Shown here in pieces: positions 34,410 to 41,784 of a stretch of DNA of 64,000 bases. Position 1 is the stretch's first letter. Each line of letters opens with the position of its first letter. A program made the position numbers and the translations under genes. This stretch comes from DATFVJ01 sp963712955 (lineage in GTDB: Bacteria > Actinomycetota > Actinomycetes > Streptosporangiales > Streptosporangiaceae), in the NCBI GenBank assembly GCA_963712955.1, contig CAVQKF010000021.1, positions 62,001 through 126,000 of the forward strand. The letters are read 5' to 3'. The notes under the pieces were generated by a model. That model did not search any database, was not told where the DNA came from, and worked only from the letters and a program-made list of their open reading frames with translations.

Positions 34410-34616
34410 GTGATCGGAGTTCGCGACCTGAGCAAGCGTTACGGCGTCCCGGGGGCCGTCCCCCCGGGGCTGCGGTGGGATCCCGGAGGGTCGTCCCCCG
34501 GGGGGATCCCGGGGGGTCCTCCCCCGGGGCCGCGGGGGGATCCCGGGAGGCCGTCCCCCGGGGCCGCGGCCGGATCCCGGGCGGTCGTCCCCCGGGCTGC
34601 AGACGTGGACGATTAG
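34410..34616 (+). pseudogene. Remnant of an ABC transporter ATPase start
   Basis: A GTG with AAGGGA upstream begins VIGVRDLSKRYG, the characteristic first strand and A-loop (Tyr) of an ABC ATPase. After about 12 residues homology ends and the frame enters a GC-rich repeat that codes only for Pro/Gly/Arg, stopping after 68 codons. No Walker A motif follows. The simplest reading is that the gene was deleted and the gap is filled by repeats. A chance likeness of 12 residues is possible. Confidence 0.5.
34455..34605. repeat. Degenerate ~35-bp GC-rich tandem repeat, about 4.5 copies
   Basis: Units contain GTCCCCCGGGG and GGATCCCGG in the same order, with small length differences between copies. 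The array begins right after the ABC ATPase remnant. Confidence 0.8.
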
Positions 34617-34621
34617 GACGA

Positions 34622-37600
34622 TTAGGAAGTGACGGGCGCCGCCGCGCCGAGCAGGCTCTTGATGTCCGCCATGAAGCTGTTACTCGGCTCGACCGAGAAC
34701 TCGGACAGTTCGATGAGCAACGGATTCCGGCCCGGTCGCTCCAGCTTGAGGTGAACCCGGGTGGCGCCAGGGTGGGCGTGCAGGACGTTCTTAAGATCGG
34801 CAGCAAGGTCCGCGGTGATCTTGTCCTGGTGTACCGCGATTACCAGCGGTGGCCGCGTTGCCGTGCCGGCCGAGGAAATGTCGAGCGGGGTCAGATCCTG
34901 GGCGAATATACTCACCGTACCGTCGCGCTCGTTGAGCCTGCCCTTGATCGAGACCGCTGTGTCGCCGGCCAGTTCACCCGTATACAGGGAATATACCTTC
35001 GGGAAGAACAGCACCTCGACGGAGGCGTCAAGATCTTCGAGGGTGACGATGGCCCACGGGTTGCCGCTTTTCTTGTTGATCCGGCGGTCCACCAAGGAGA
35101 TGAGGCCCGCCACCATGACGTCACCTTCGGTCCGGCCCGACGCGAGCAGCTCAGCTATGGAGACGTCCCTGTTGCGTTCCAGAATCCGCTGCGCGCCATC
35201 AAGCGGGTGGCTGGAGACGTACAGGCCAAGCATCTCCCGTTCCTGGCTCAGCAGGAACTTGCGCGGCCACTCCTCCGCGCTGAGCTCGAAGTCCAGGCCT
35301 ATGCGGCGGCCCGGATCCGCGTCGCCGTCGGGCTCGGCCGCACCGAACAGGTCGAACTGCCCGATCGCCTCCTGCCGCTTCACGCCGATCACCGCGTCGA
35401 CGGCCTGATCCTGGATCAGGCACAGCGACTTCCTGGAGTGACCCAGGGAATCGAAGGAGCCCGCCTTGATCAAAGACTCGACCACGCGCTTGTTGCACAC
35501 GGTGATCTCGGCCTTGTCGAGGAAGTCAGCGAACGAAGTGTAGCTGCCCTTGCTCCGGCGCGTCGTCACGATCGACGCGACCACGCTGGTCCCGACGTTC
35601 CTGATGGCGCCAAGCCCGAAGCGGATGTCGGTGCCGACCGGGGTGAAGAACAAGTCGGACTCGTTGACGTCCGGTGGCAGGACCTTGATGCCCAGCTTGC
35701 GGCACTCGGCCAGGTAGATGGCCATCTTGTCCTTGTCGTCCCCGACGGAGGTGAGCAGCGCGGCCATGTACTCGGCGTGGAAGTTCGCCTTGAGGTAAGC
35801 AGTCCAGTAGGAGACAACGCCGTAACCGGCCGTGTGCGACTTGTTGAAGCCATAACCGGAGAACGGGACAAGTACGTCCCACACGGCCTTGATCGCCCGG
35901 GTGGAGAATCCATTTGCCGCCATCCCTGCGGAGAACTCCTCCCACGAGGCGTCCAGGATCTCCTTCTTCTTCTTACCCATGGCACGTCGCAGCAGGTCGG
36001 CCCGGCCCAGCGAGTAACCCGCGAGTTGCTGGGCGATCGCCATGACCTGCTCCTGGTAAACGACCATGTGGTAGGTCTCACCCAGAATCGGCTCAAGGAC
36101 CTGCTCAAGCTCGGGGTGGATCGGCTCTATCCGCTGGCGGCCGTTCTTGCGGTCCGCGTAGTTGATATGTGTGTTGGCGGCCATCGGCCCCGGCCGGTAC
36201 AGCGCGAGCACGGCGGCGATATCACCGAAGCCGGTCGGGACCATCAGCTTGAGCAGGTTCCGCATCGGGCCGCCGTCAAGCTGGAAGACACCGAGCGTGT
36301 CACCGCGGGCCAGCAAATCGTATGTCGCCTTGTCGTCGAGCGCGAGGCTCTCAAGGTCGATCTCGATGCCACGGTTCGCCTTGACGTTGGCGATCGCGTC
36401 TCCAATGACTGTCAGGTTCCGCAGGCCGAGGAAGTCCATCTTGAGCAGACCCAGTTCCTCGCATTGCGGGAAGGGGAAGCCCGTGATGATCGCACCGTCG
36501 TCCTCACGGCGGTGAATCGGCAGCACATCGAGCAGCGGCTCGGCCGACAAGATGATGCCGGCCGCGTGCACCCCGCTGCCGCGGGTCAGGCCCTCGATAC
36601 CGCGGGCCGTGTCGATGACCCGCTTGACGTCGGGTTCCTCCTCGTACAGCGCGCGGACCTCCGCGGCCTCGCTGTAGCGCTCGTGCGCGGGATCGGTGAT
36701 GCCCGACAGCGAGATCCCCTTGCCGAACACATCGGGAGGCATCGCCTTTGTGATCTTGTCGCCGAGCGCGTACGGGTAGCCGAGGACCCGGCAGGAGTCC
36801 TTGATGGCGGCCTTGGCCTTGATCGTGCCGAAAGTGAGGATCTGGCAGACGCGGTCCTCCCCGAACTTCTCGGTGACGTAGCGGATCATGTCGCCCCGCC
36901 TGCGCTCGTCGAAGTCCAGATCGATGTCGGGCATTGTTATGCGCTCAGGATTGAGGAACCGCTCGAAGAGCAGCGAGTGCTCCAGCGGGTCAAGGTCGGT
37001 GATGCCAAGAACGTACGCGACCATCGACCCCGTAGCGGACCCGCGGCCAGGACCCAGGGCGATGCGGTTGGCGCGCGCGAACTGGCAGATGTCGGCGACC
37101 ACCAGGAAGTAAGCGGGGAAACCCATCGCCTCGACAACGCCGAGTTCGTAGTCGATGCGATCACTCACCTGCTGCGGCGGGGCGGCACCGAACCGGCGGG
37201 CCAGGCCCGCTGCCACCTCCTTACGCAGCCACGAGGACTGGCTCTCGCCCTCGGGGACAGGGAACTTCGGCATCCGGTCGACCGGCGTGAAGACCTCGTC
37301 GTAGGGCTCCACCCGGTCAGCGATGACAAGCGAGCTTTCGCACGCTCCGGGCGCTTCTGTGTCCCAGAGCTCACGCATCTCCTCCGGGCTCTTCAGGTAG
37401 TAGCCGTCGCCGTTGAACCTGAACCGCTTCGGGTCATCGAGGGTCTTTCCTGTACCCACGCACAGCAGGACCTCGTGAGCCTCCGCCTGGTCCTTGGTGA
37501 CGTAGTGGCTGTCGTTCGTCGCGAGCGGCCGCAGGTCCAGCCGCTTGGCGATGTCGAGCAGCCCGCTGCGCACCGACCGCTCGATCCCGAGCCCGTGATC

Positions 37601-38206
37601 CATCAGCTCAAGGAAGAAGTTGCCTGCGCCGAAGATTTCCCTGTAGGCGGCAGCCGCCTCGAGCGCCTTGGCGAACTGGCCAAGCCGCAGCCGGGTCTGC
37701 ACCGCACCGGACGGGCACCCAGTGGTGGCGATGATCCCCTCGGCGTGCCCGGCGATCAGCTCGGCGTCCATCCGCGGCTTGCGGTAGTACCCCTCGATGG
37801 ACGCCAGGCTCGACAGGCGGAACAGATTACGCAGCCCCGTGGCGTTCGCCGCGAGCATGGTCATGTGGGTGTAGGCACCGGCACCTGACACATCCCCGCC
37901 CTCACCATCGGGGTCGGAGTCGCGCTGGCCACCCTCGGCCCAGAAGACCGGCCGCTTCAGCAGGCGGGACTCGGGAGCCAGGTAGGCCTCGATCCCGATG
38001 ATGGGCTTGACGCCTGCCTTCTTCGCCTGCTGGAAGAACTCATACGACCCGAACATGTTCCCGTGGTCGGTCATCCCAACCGCCGGCATGCCAAGCCCGG
38101 CCGCCTCCGCGCACAGCGGGGCTACCTTGGCAGCCCCGTCGAGCATCGAGTACTCGGTGTGCACGTGAAGATGCACGAAAGAGGCCGAGGACCGGGCTGC
38201 CGCCAT
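34622..38206 (-). CDS. dnaE: DNA polymerase III alpha subunit
   Basis: The replicative polymerase. 1194 residues, the normal DnaE1 length. The N-terminal PHP domain begins FVHLHVHTEYSMLDG and includes VGMTDHGNMFGSYEF. The palm has the catalytic PDIDLDFDERRR near residue 422 and the fingers LGPGRGSATGSMV. Later come GVFQLDGGPMRN, SGYGFNKSHTAGYG, the clamp-binding motif QFDLF near 951, and the OB domain with VMVAGLISLVDRRINKKSG. The ATG has GAGGAGGA about eight bases upstream. In Streptomyces dnaE holds the same place between the his and lspA regions. Confidence 0.98.
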   Translation of the reverse strand: MAAARSSASFVHLHVHTEYSMLDGAAKVAPLCAEAAGLGMPAVGMTDHGNMFGSYEFFQQAKKAGVKPIIGIEAYLAPESRLLKRPVFWAEGGQRDSDPDGEGGDVSGAGAYTHMTMLAANATGLRNLFRLSSLASIEGYYRKPRMDAELIAGHAEGIIATTGCPSGAVQTRLRLGQFAKALEAAAAYREIFGAGNFFLELMDHGLGIERSVRSGLLDIAKRLDLRPLATNDSHYVTKDQAEAHEVLLCVGTGKTLDDPKRFRFNGDGYYLKSPEEMRELWDTEAPGACESSLVIADRVEPYDEVFTPVDRMPKFPVPEGESQSSWLRKEVAAGLARRFGAAPPQQVSDRIDYELGVVEAMGFPAYFLVVADICQFARANRIALGPGRGSATGSMVAYVLGITDLDPLEHSLLFERFLNPERITMPDIDLDFDERRRGDMIRYVTEKFGEDRVCQILTFGTIKAKAAIKDSCRVLGYPYALGDKITKAMPPDVFGKGISLSGITDPAHERYSEAAEVRALYEEEPDVKRVIDTARGIEGLTRGSGVHAAGIILSAEPLLDVLPIHRREDDGAIITGFPFPQCEELGLLKMDFLGLRNLTVIGDAIANVKANRGIEIDLESLALDDKATYDLLARGDTLGVFQLDGGPMRNLLKLMVPTGFGDIAAVLALYRPGPMAANTHINYADRKNGRQRIEPIHPELEQVLEPILGETYHMVVYQEQVMAIAQQLAGYSLGRADLLRRAMGKKKKEILDASWEEFSAGMAANGFSTRAIKAVWDVLVPFSGYGFNKSHTAGYGVVSYWTAYLKANFHAEYMAALLTSVGDDKDKMAIYLAECRKLGIKVLPPDVNESDLFFTPVGTDIRFGLGAIRNVGTSVVASIVTTRRSKGSYTSFADFLDKAEITVCNKRVVESLIKAGSFDSLGHSRKSLCLIQDQAVDAVIGVKRQEAIGQFDLFGAAEPDGDADPGRRIGLDFELSAEEWPRKFLLSQEREMLGLYVSSHPLDGAQRILERNRDVSIAELLASGRTEGDVMVAGLISLVDRRINKKSGNPWAIVTLEDLDASVEVLFFPKVYSLYTGELAGDTAVSIKGRLNERDGTVSIFAQDLTPLDISSAGTATRPPLVIAVHQDKITADLAADLKNVLHAHPGATRVHLKLERPGRNPLLIELSEFSVEPSNSFMADIKSLLGAAAPVTS

Positions 38207-38544
38207 GAGCGATCTTCCTCCTCATGAGCCTTCTGAGCCTTTGTTGCAGCGCCTTCTGTTGCAGCGCATGGGCATGCGACACCACGCGTGCTGCGCACGC
38301 GTCGCGAATCAGGACCGGGGGAAGTGGCCGGAGCGCCGCCGGTGGCGGCCGCACCAGCCCGGCCATGCTAGCGGAGCCGCCCGGGCAGCGCTTGCTTGGA
38401 TGGGCTGTGAACGTAGCCTAACGGGGCGCCGGAGACGGCGACCAGACGACACTCCGGATGTCCCGGTCGGTCGTTTCCCCCTTGTTCGCCATTCTCGCCC
38501 TGGGTCGCTCGCTCGCCAGCAGTGGAATCGCGGCCTGGCCTGGC
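38207..38544. other. 338-base stretch without a gene
   Basis: This lies between dnaE and rluD. It contains a short direct repeat of GTTGCAGCGC (38243-38252 and 38258-38267). Open frames show no likeness to known proteins. It presumably carries the dnaE promoter. Confidence 0.5.
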
Positions 38545-39480
38545 TCAGCTCTCCGCCCTGAGCAGTGCGAGCGCATGGGCCAGGTCGGCCGGGTCGCCGC
38601 TGCTGAATTCCACCAGGCGCCCGTCCTCCGGGTGACGGAAGGCGAGCCTTGCCGCGTGCAGCCACTGCCTGTCAAGACCGAGCCGCTCGGCGAGCACGGG
38701 ATCCGCGCCGTACAGCCTGTCACCCACGCACGGATGCCTGACGGCCGCCATGTGCACGCGGATCTGATGCGTACGCCCGGTCTCGAGGCCGATGTCGAGC
38801 AGACTCGCCGCACGGAACGCCTCGACGGTGTCGTAGTGGGTGATGCTCGGCCTGCCACCCGCCACGACCGCGAACCTGCCGTCCCCGGACGGATGCCTGT
38901 CGATCGGCGCGTCGACGGTGCCGCGCAGCGGGTCCGGATGGCCCTGCACGAGCGCTTGATATCCCTTGTCCACGTCGCGCTCACGGAATGCCTGCTTCAG
39001 CGCGCTGTAGGCACGCTCGCTCTTGGCGACCACCATCAGGCCGGTCGTGTTCACGTCCAGGCGGTGCACGATGCCCTGGCGCTCCGCCGCCCCGCTTGTG
39101 GCGACGATGTAACCGGCGCCGAGCAGGCCCTCGAGCACCGTCGGGCCTGACCAGCCGGGCGCCGGGTGGGCCGCCACCCCGACCGGCTTGTCCACGACCA
39201 CGATGTCCGTATCGTCGTACACCACCTTGAGCCCGGGCACCGGGCCTGGCTGGATCGCCGTCACGGGTGGCGGCGGTAGCGTCACCTCCAGCCAGCTTCC
39301 CGCGGTCACCCGGTCCGACTTGGCCGGGGGGTGACCGTCCGCGAGCACATGGCCCGCGGCGACAAGCCCGGCCGCCCTGGCCCTTGACAACCCGAACATG
39401 CGGGCAAGCGCCGCGTCCACCCGTTCACCGTCCAGTCCTTCTGGAACCGGTACAGTCCGGCGGTCACCCGCATCTGTCAC
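38545..39480 (-). CDS. rluD: 23S rRNA pseudouridine synthase, RluD type
   Basis: Makes pseudouridines in 23S rRNA helix 69 in the family. 311 residues. The N-terminal S4 RNA-binding domain covers about 14-70 (VDAALARMFGLSRARAAGLV). The catalytic domain has the RluA-family motif GIVHRLDVNTTGLMVVAKS with the catalytic Asp, then KGYQALVQG and LETGRTHQIRVHMA. The start is GTG. In Streptomyces the same gene follows lspA; here they are 86 bases apart, separated by imperfect short repeats. Confidence 0.94.
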   Translation of the reverse strand: MTDAGDRRTVPVPEGLDGERVDAALARMFGLSRARAAGLVAAGHVLADGHPPAKSDRVTAGSWLEVTLPPPPVTAIQPGPVPGLKVVYDDTDIVVVDKPVGVAAHPAPGWSGPTVLEGLLGAGYIVATSGAAERQGIVHRLDVNTTGLMVVAKSERAYSALKQAFRERDVDKGYQALVQGHPDPLRGTVDAPIDRHPSGDGRFAVVAGGRPSITHYDTVEAFRAASLLDIGLETGRTHQIRVHMAAVRHPCVGDRLYGADPVLAERLGLDRQWLHAARLAFRHPEDGRLVEFSSGDPADLAHALALLRAES

Positions 39481-39566
39481 CGCGGCCCCGCTGACCGAGG
39501 CCCGCTCATCCGCCGCCCGCTCATCCGCGACACACTAGTCCGCGGCCCGCTCATCCGCGGCCTCAC
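39481..39566. repeat. Imperfect short repeats between lspA and rluD
   Basis: The motif GCCCGCTCATCCGC recurs three or four times with changes in 86 bases. Confidence 0.6.
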
Positions 39567-40658
39567 TCATCCGAGGCCGCTTGTCTGGTCCGCACGCGCG
39601 TCACCGTCACGCGTCCCGTCGATCCGCATGCCCTTCACGGACAGCAGGATCGCGATAGCGCCACCGCAGACGATCGCGGAATCTGCGAGATTGAAGACAG
39701 GCCAGTGCGGCAGTTCGATCCAGTCGACCACATATCCGCGCAGCGGGGCGGGCGACCGAAGCACCCGGTCGGCCAGGTTACCCGTAGCGCCCCCGAGCAG
39801 CAGGCCGAGTGTGACTGCCCACGGCACGCTGCGCAACCGCCGTGCGGTACGCAGGATGAAAATGATCACGCCGACCGCGATCGCGGTGAAGACGACGGTC
39901 ATGGAGGTGCCGATGTTGAACGCGGCGCCGCTGTTGCGCATGACCTGCAGCATCAACAGCCCGCCGAGAACCCGTACCGGCGGGTGCCCGGACAACTCGG
40001 CGACGACGATCGCCTTGGTGATGGCATCGGCGACGAGTACGGTGACCGCCACCGCCAGCAGGACGCCGACCCTGCGCCGCCGCGCGGGACCTGCGGGGAC
40101 AGGTGTTCCTGGTACCGAGTCGCACGGAGCGGGGCCGACAGCTACCGAGCGCGCCGGTACGTGGCCTCCCGGCACGGTCCCTCCCGGCACGTGGCCTCCC
40201 GGCACGTGGCCTCCCGGCACGTGGCCTCCCGGCACGGTCCCTCCGGGCACGGTCCCTCCCGGCACGGTCCCTCCGGGCACGGTCCCTCCCGGCACGTGGC
40301 CTCCCGGCACGTGGCCTCCCGGCACGGTCCCTCCGGGCACGGTCCCTCCCGGCACGGTCCCTCCGGGCACGGTCCCTCCCGGCACGGTCCCTCCGGGCAC
40401 GGTCCCTCCCGGCACGGTCCCTCCGGGCACGGTCCCTCCCGGCACGGTCCCTCCCGGCACGGTCCCTCCGGGCACGGTCCCTCCCGGTACGTGGCCTCCC
40501 GGCACGGTCCCTCCCGGTACGTGGCCTCCCGGCACGGTCCCTCCCGGTACGTGGCCTCCCGGCACGGTCCCTCCCGGCATGGGGGGCACTCGCCGCTCAG
40601 CCGCGGCCCGCTCAGCCGCGGCCTCGCGCCACATGGGCCTTCCTGCGTCCCGCGGCAT
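39567..40658 (-). CDS. lspA: Signal peptidase II with a 28-fold pentapeptide extension
   Basis: LspA cuts the signal peptide from lipoproteins after Lgt has acted. 363 residues, about twice the family norm of 160-200. The C-terminal ~190 residues are a complete enzyme with four membrane helices and the signature MRNSGAAFNIG, GGATGNLADRV (catalytic Asp near 296) and FNLADSAI (second Asp near 326). The N-terminus holds ~28 residues, then 28 pentapeptides PGGTV or PGGHV (about 28-168) coded by a 15-bp repeat, then a Pro-rich linker. The N-terminus of LspA is cytoplasmic, so the extension should be inside the cell. The ATG at 40658 lies two bases after the upstream stop with GAGGAG 11 bases before it. 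Starts inside the repeat are not excluded, but the frame and upstream signal favour this one. Confidence 0.9.
   Translation of the reverse strand: MPRDAGRPMWREAAAERAAAERRVPPMPGGTVPGGHVPGGTVPGGHVPGGTVPGGHVPGGTVPGGTVPGGTVPGGTVPGGTVPGGTVPGGTVPGGTVPGGTVPGGTVPGGTVPGGHVPGGHVPGGTVPGGTVPGGTVPGGTVPGGHVPGGHVPGGHVPGGTVPGGHVPARSVAVGPAPCDSVPGTPVPAGPARRRRVGVLLAVAVTVLVADAITKAIVVAELSGHPPVRVLGGLLMLQVMRNSGAAFNIGTSMTVVFTAIAVGVIIFILRTARRLRSVPWAVTLGLLLGGATGNLADRVLRSPAPLRGYVVDWIELPHWPVFNLADSAIVCGGAIAILLSVKGMRIDGTRDGDARADQTSGLG
40156..40575. repeat. 15-bp tandem repeat, 28 copies, inside lspA
   Basis: The array is exactly 420 bases with two main unit types, GGCACGGTCCCTCCC (Thr version) and GGCACGTGGCCTCCC (His version), plus single-base variants. 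Unit types are interspersed, which indicates repeated slippage or unequal exchange. Confidence 0.97.
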
Positions 40659-40660
40659 GG

Positions 40661-41170
40661 TCAGCGGCGCTCCTCGCGCTGCTTGCACTGCACGCACAAG
40701 GTAGCGCGGGGAAACGCCTGCAGGCGTGCCTTCCCAATTGGGCTGCCGCACGATTCGCAGATCCCGTACGTACCATCGGCCATACGGGCGAGCGCGCGCT
40801 CGTTCTGCGCGAGAAGCTCCCTGGCATTGTGGGTCAGGGCAATGTCGTGCTCACGCTGGTACGTCTTGGCGCCGGCGTCGGCCTGGTCGTCGCCGGCGTC
40901 GCCGACCGAATCGGTCAGCCGAGCAGCGATCTCCGATTCCGCCCTGATGATCTCGTCGCGCAACTCGGCGATCTCTGTCTGCAGTGTCGAGCGGACACCC
41001 GCGAGCTCCGCCTCCGACCAGCGCCGCTCGCCCTCGCGGACCTGAAGCGCGGCGGCACTGCCCCTGGCTCCACGACTGGACTGTGAGCGCGCGGGCCCAG
41101 ACCGGCCACCGTACTGTGGGTGACGCGACAGCTCCTCGCCGTCCTTGCTGATGCCCGCCGTACCGGCCAT
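40661..41170 (-). CDS. DksA/TraR C4 zinc-finger protein
   Basis: 169 residues. A helical coiled region (ELAGVRSTLQTEIAELRDEIIRAESEIAARL, then ELLAQNERALARMADGTYG) leads to the C4 zinc finger CESCG...CVQC. These features define the DksA/TraR family, which binds RNA polymerase in the secondary channel. An Asp-rich stretch at the coiled-coil tip (SVGDAGDDQADAG) is where DksA acts. The ATG at 41170 has GGAGG upstream. Its stop is two bases before the lspA start, so the two are co-transcribed, as in Streptomyces. Confidence 0.9.
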   Translation of the reverse strand: MAGTAGISKDGEELSRHPQYGGRSGPARSQSSRGARGSAAALQVREGERRWSEAELAGVRSTLQTEIAELRDEIIRAESEIAARLTDSVGDAGDDQADAGAKTYQREHDIALTHNARELLAQNERALARMADGTYGICESCGSPIGKARLQAFPRATLCVQCKQREERR

Positions 41171-41589
41171 GCGGGCCTCCCTCCGCGCTGATCTTGAATC
41201 CAGACAGTGACCGGAGGATAAGTCGCGCACGCACGAGAGGCAAACCAGCGCGCCATCATATGATCCCGGGATGCTGCCCCGCCACACGTTTGCCCGGCAA
41301 CGCCGCCGGCAACGCCGCCCGGCAACGCCGCCCGACATACTCGGCAGACTCCGCCGGCCGTGGTGCGGGTGTCGTCACGCCCGGCCACCTGTACGCCCCC
41401 CGTACGCCAGGCATGATGCGTTCACCATCGGCGAGCTGACGACGATGAGCTGAACGTGATGTGAGCGAAAATCTGGTTTCCAACAGCTATCTCGCAGCGG
41501 ATACGATGACTATCTGCAAGGCGTTGAAGGGGACAGCTGCCGCCAGCGGCGGGCACGGAGCGAACCGGGGATGGTGTGAGCCCGGGGCC
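41171..41589. other. Divergent region between the DksA-like gene and the ileS leader
   Basis: No gene is seen. Three 13-bp tandem units CGGCAACGCCGCC (first one base short) lie at 41295-41332. TACGAT at 41502-41507 is a possible -10 box for the ileS mRNA, without a clear -35. Confidence 0.45.
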
Positions 41590-41775
41590 ACGCGCGACGG
41601 ACCAGATCACCCCCGAGCCGCCGGAAGAAAGGCGGCCGGTAAGGGGCATGCCAAGTAGAACCGGCAGCAGCGAATCGAGTGGGTCACGCGTATGCGCGGC
41701 CAAGGAGGGTGGTACCGCGGGAGCGCCAGCGGCGTTTCTCGTCCCTCCAGCCGATCAGCCACGATCGCAGGAGGC
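41590..41775 (+). promoter_or_regulatory. Translational T-box riboswitch upstream of ileS
   Basis: The canonical T-box GGTGGTACCGCGG, which binds the free end of uncharged tRNA, is at 41708-41720. GGAGGG (41704-41709) can pair with CCCTCC (41743-41748) around it. The same CCTCC can alternatively pair with the ribosome site AGGAGG (41769-41774) and hide it. That is the switch expected of an actinobacterial translational T-box: uncharged tRNA-Ile favours the first pairing and frees ileS translation. ATC at 41606-41608 is a candidate specifier codon. The 5' boundary and stem I were not resolved. Confidence 0.85.
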
Positions 41776-41784
41776 CCGCGCCAC

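Noticed and set aside
34133..37888. 1251-codon open frame opposite dnaE
   Set aside because: It mirrors the dnaE coding sequence and crosses the repeat and pseudogene region; no domains are seen.
40156..40575. Separate gene on the plus strand through the 15-bp repeats
   Set aside because: All six frames stay open because the unit is 15 bp; only the minus frame continues into a real enzyme, LspA.
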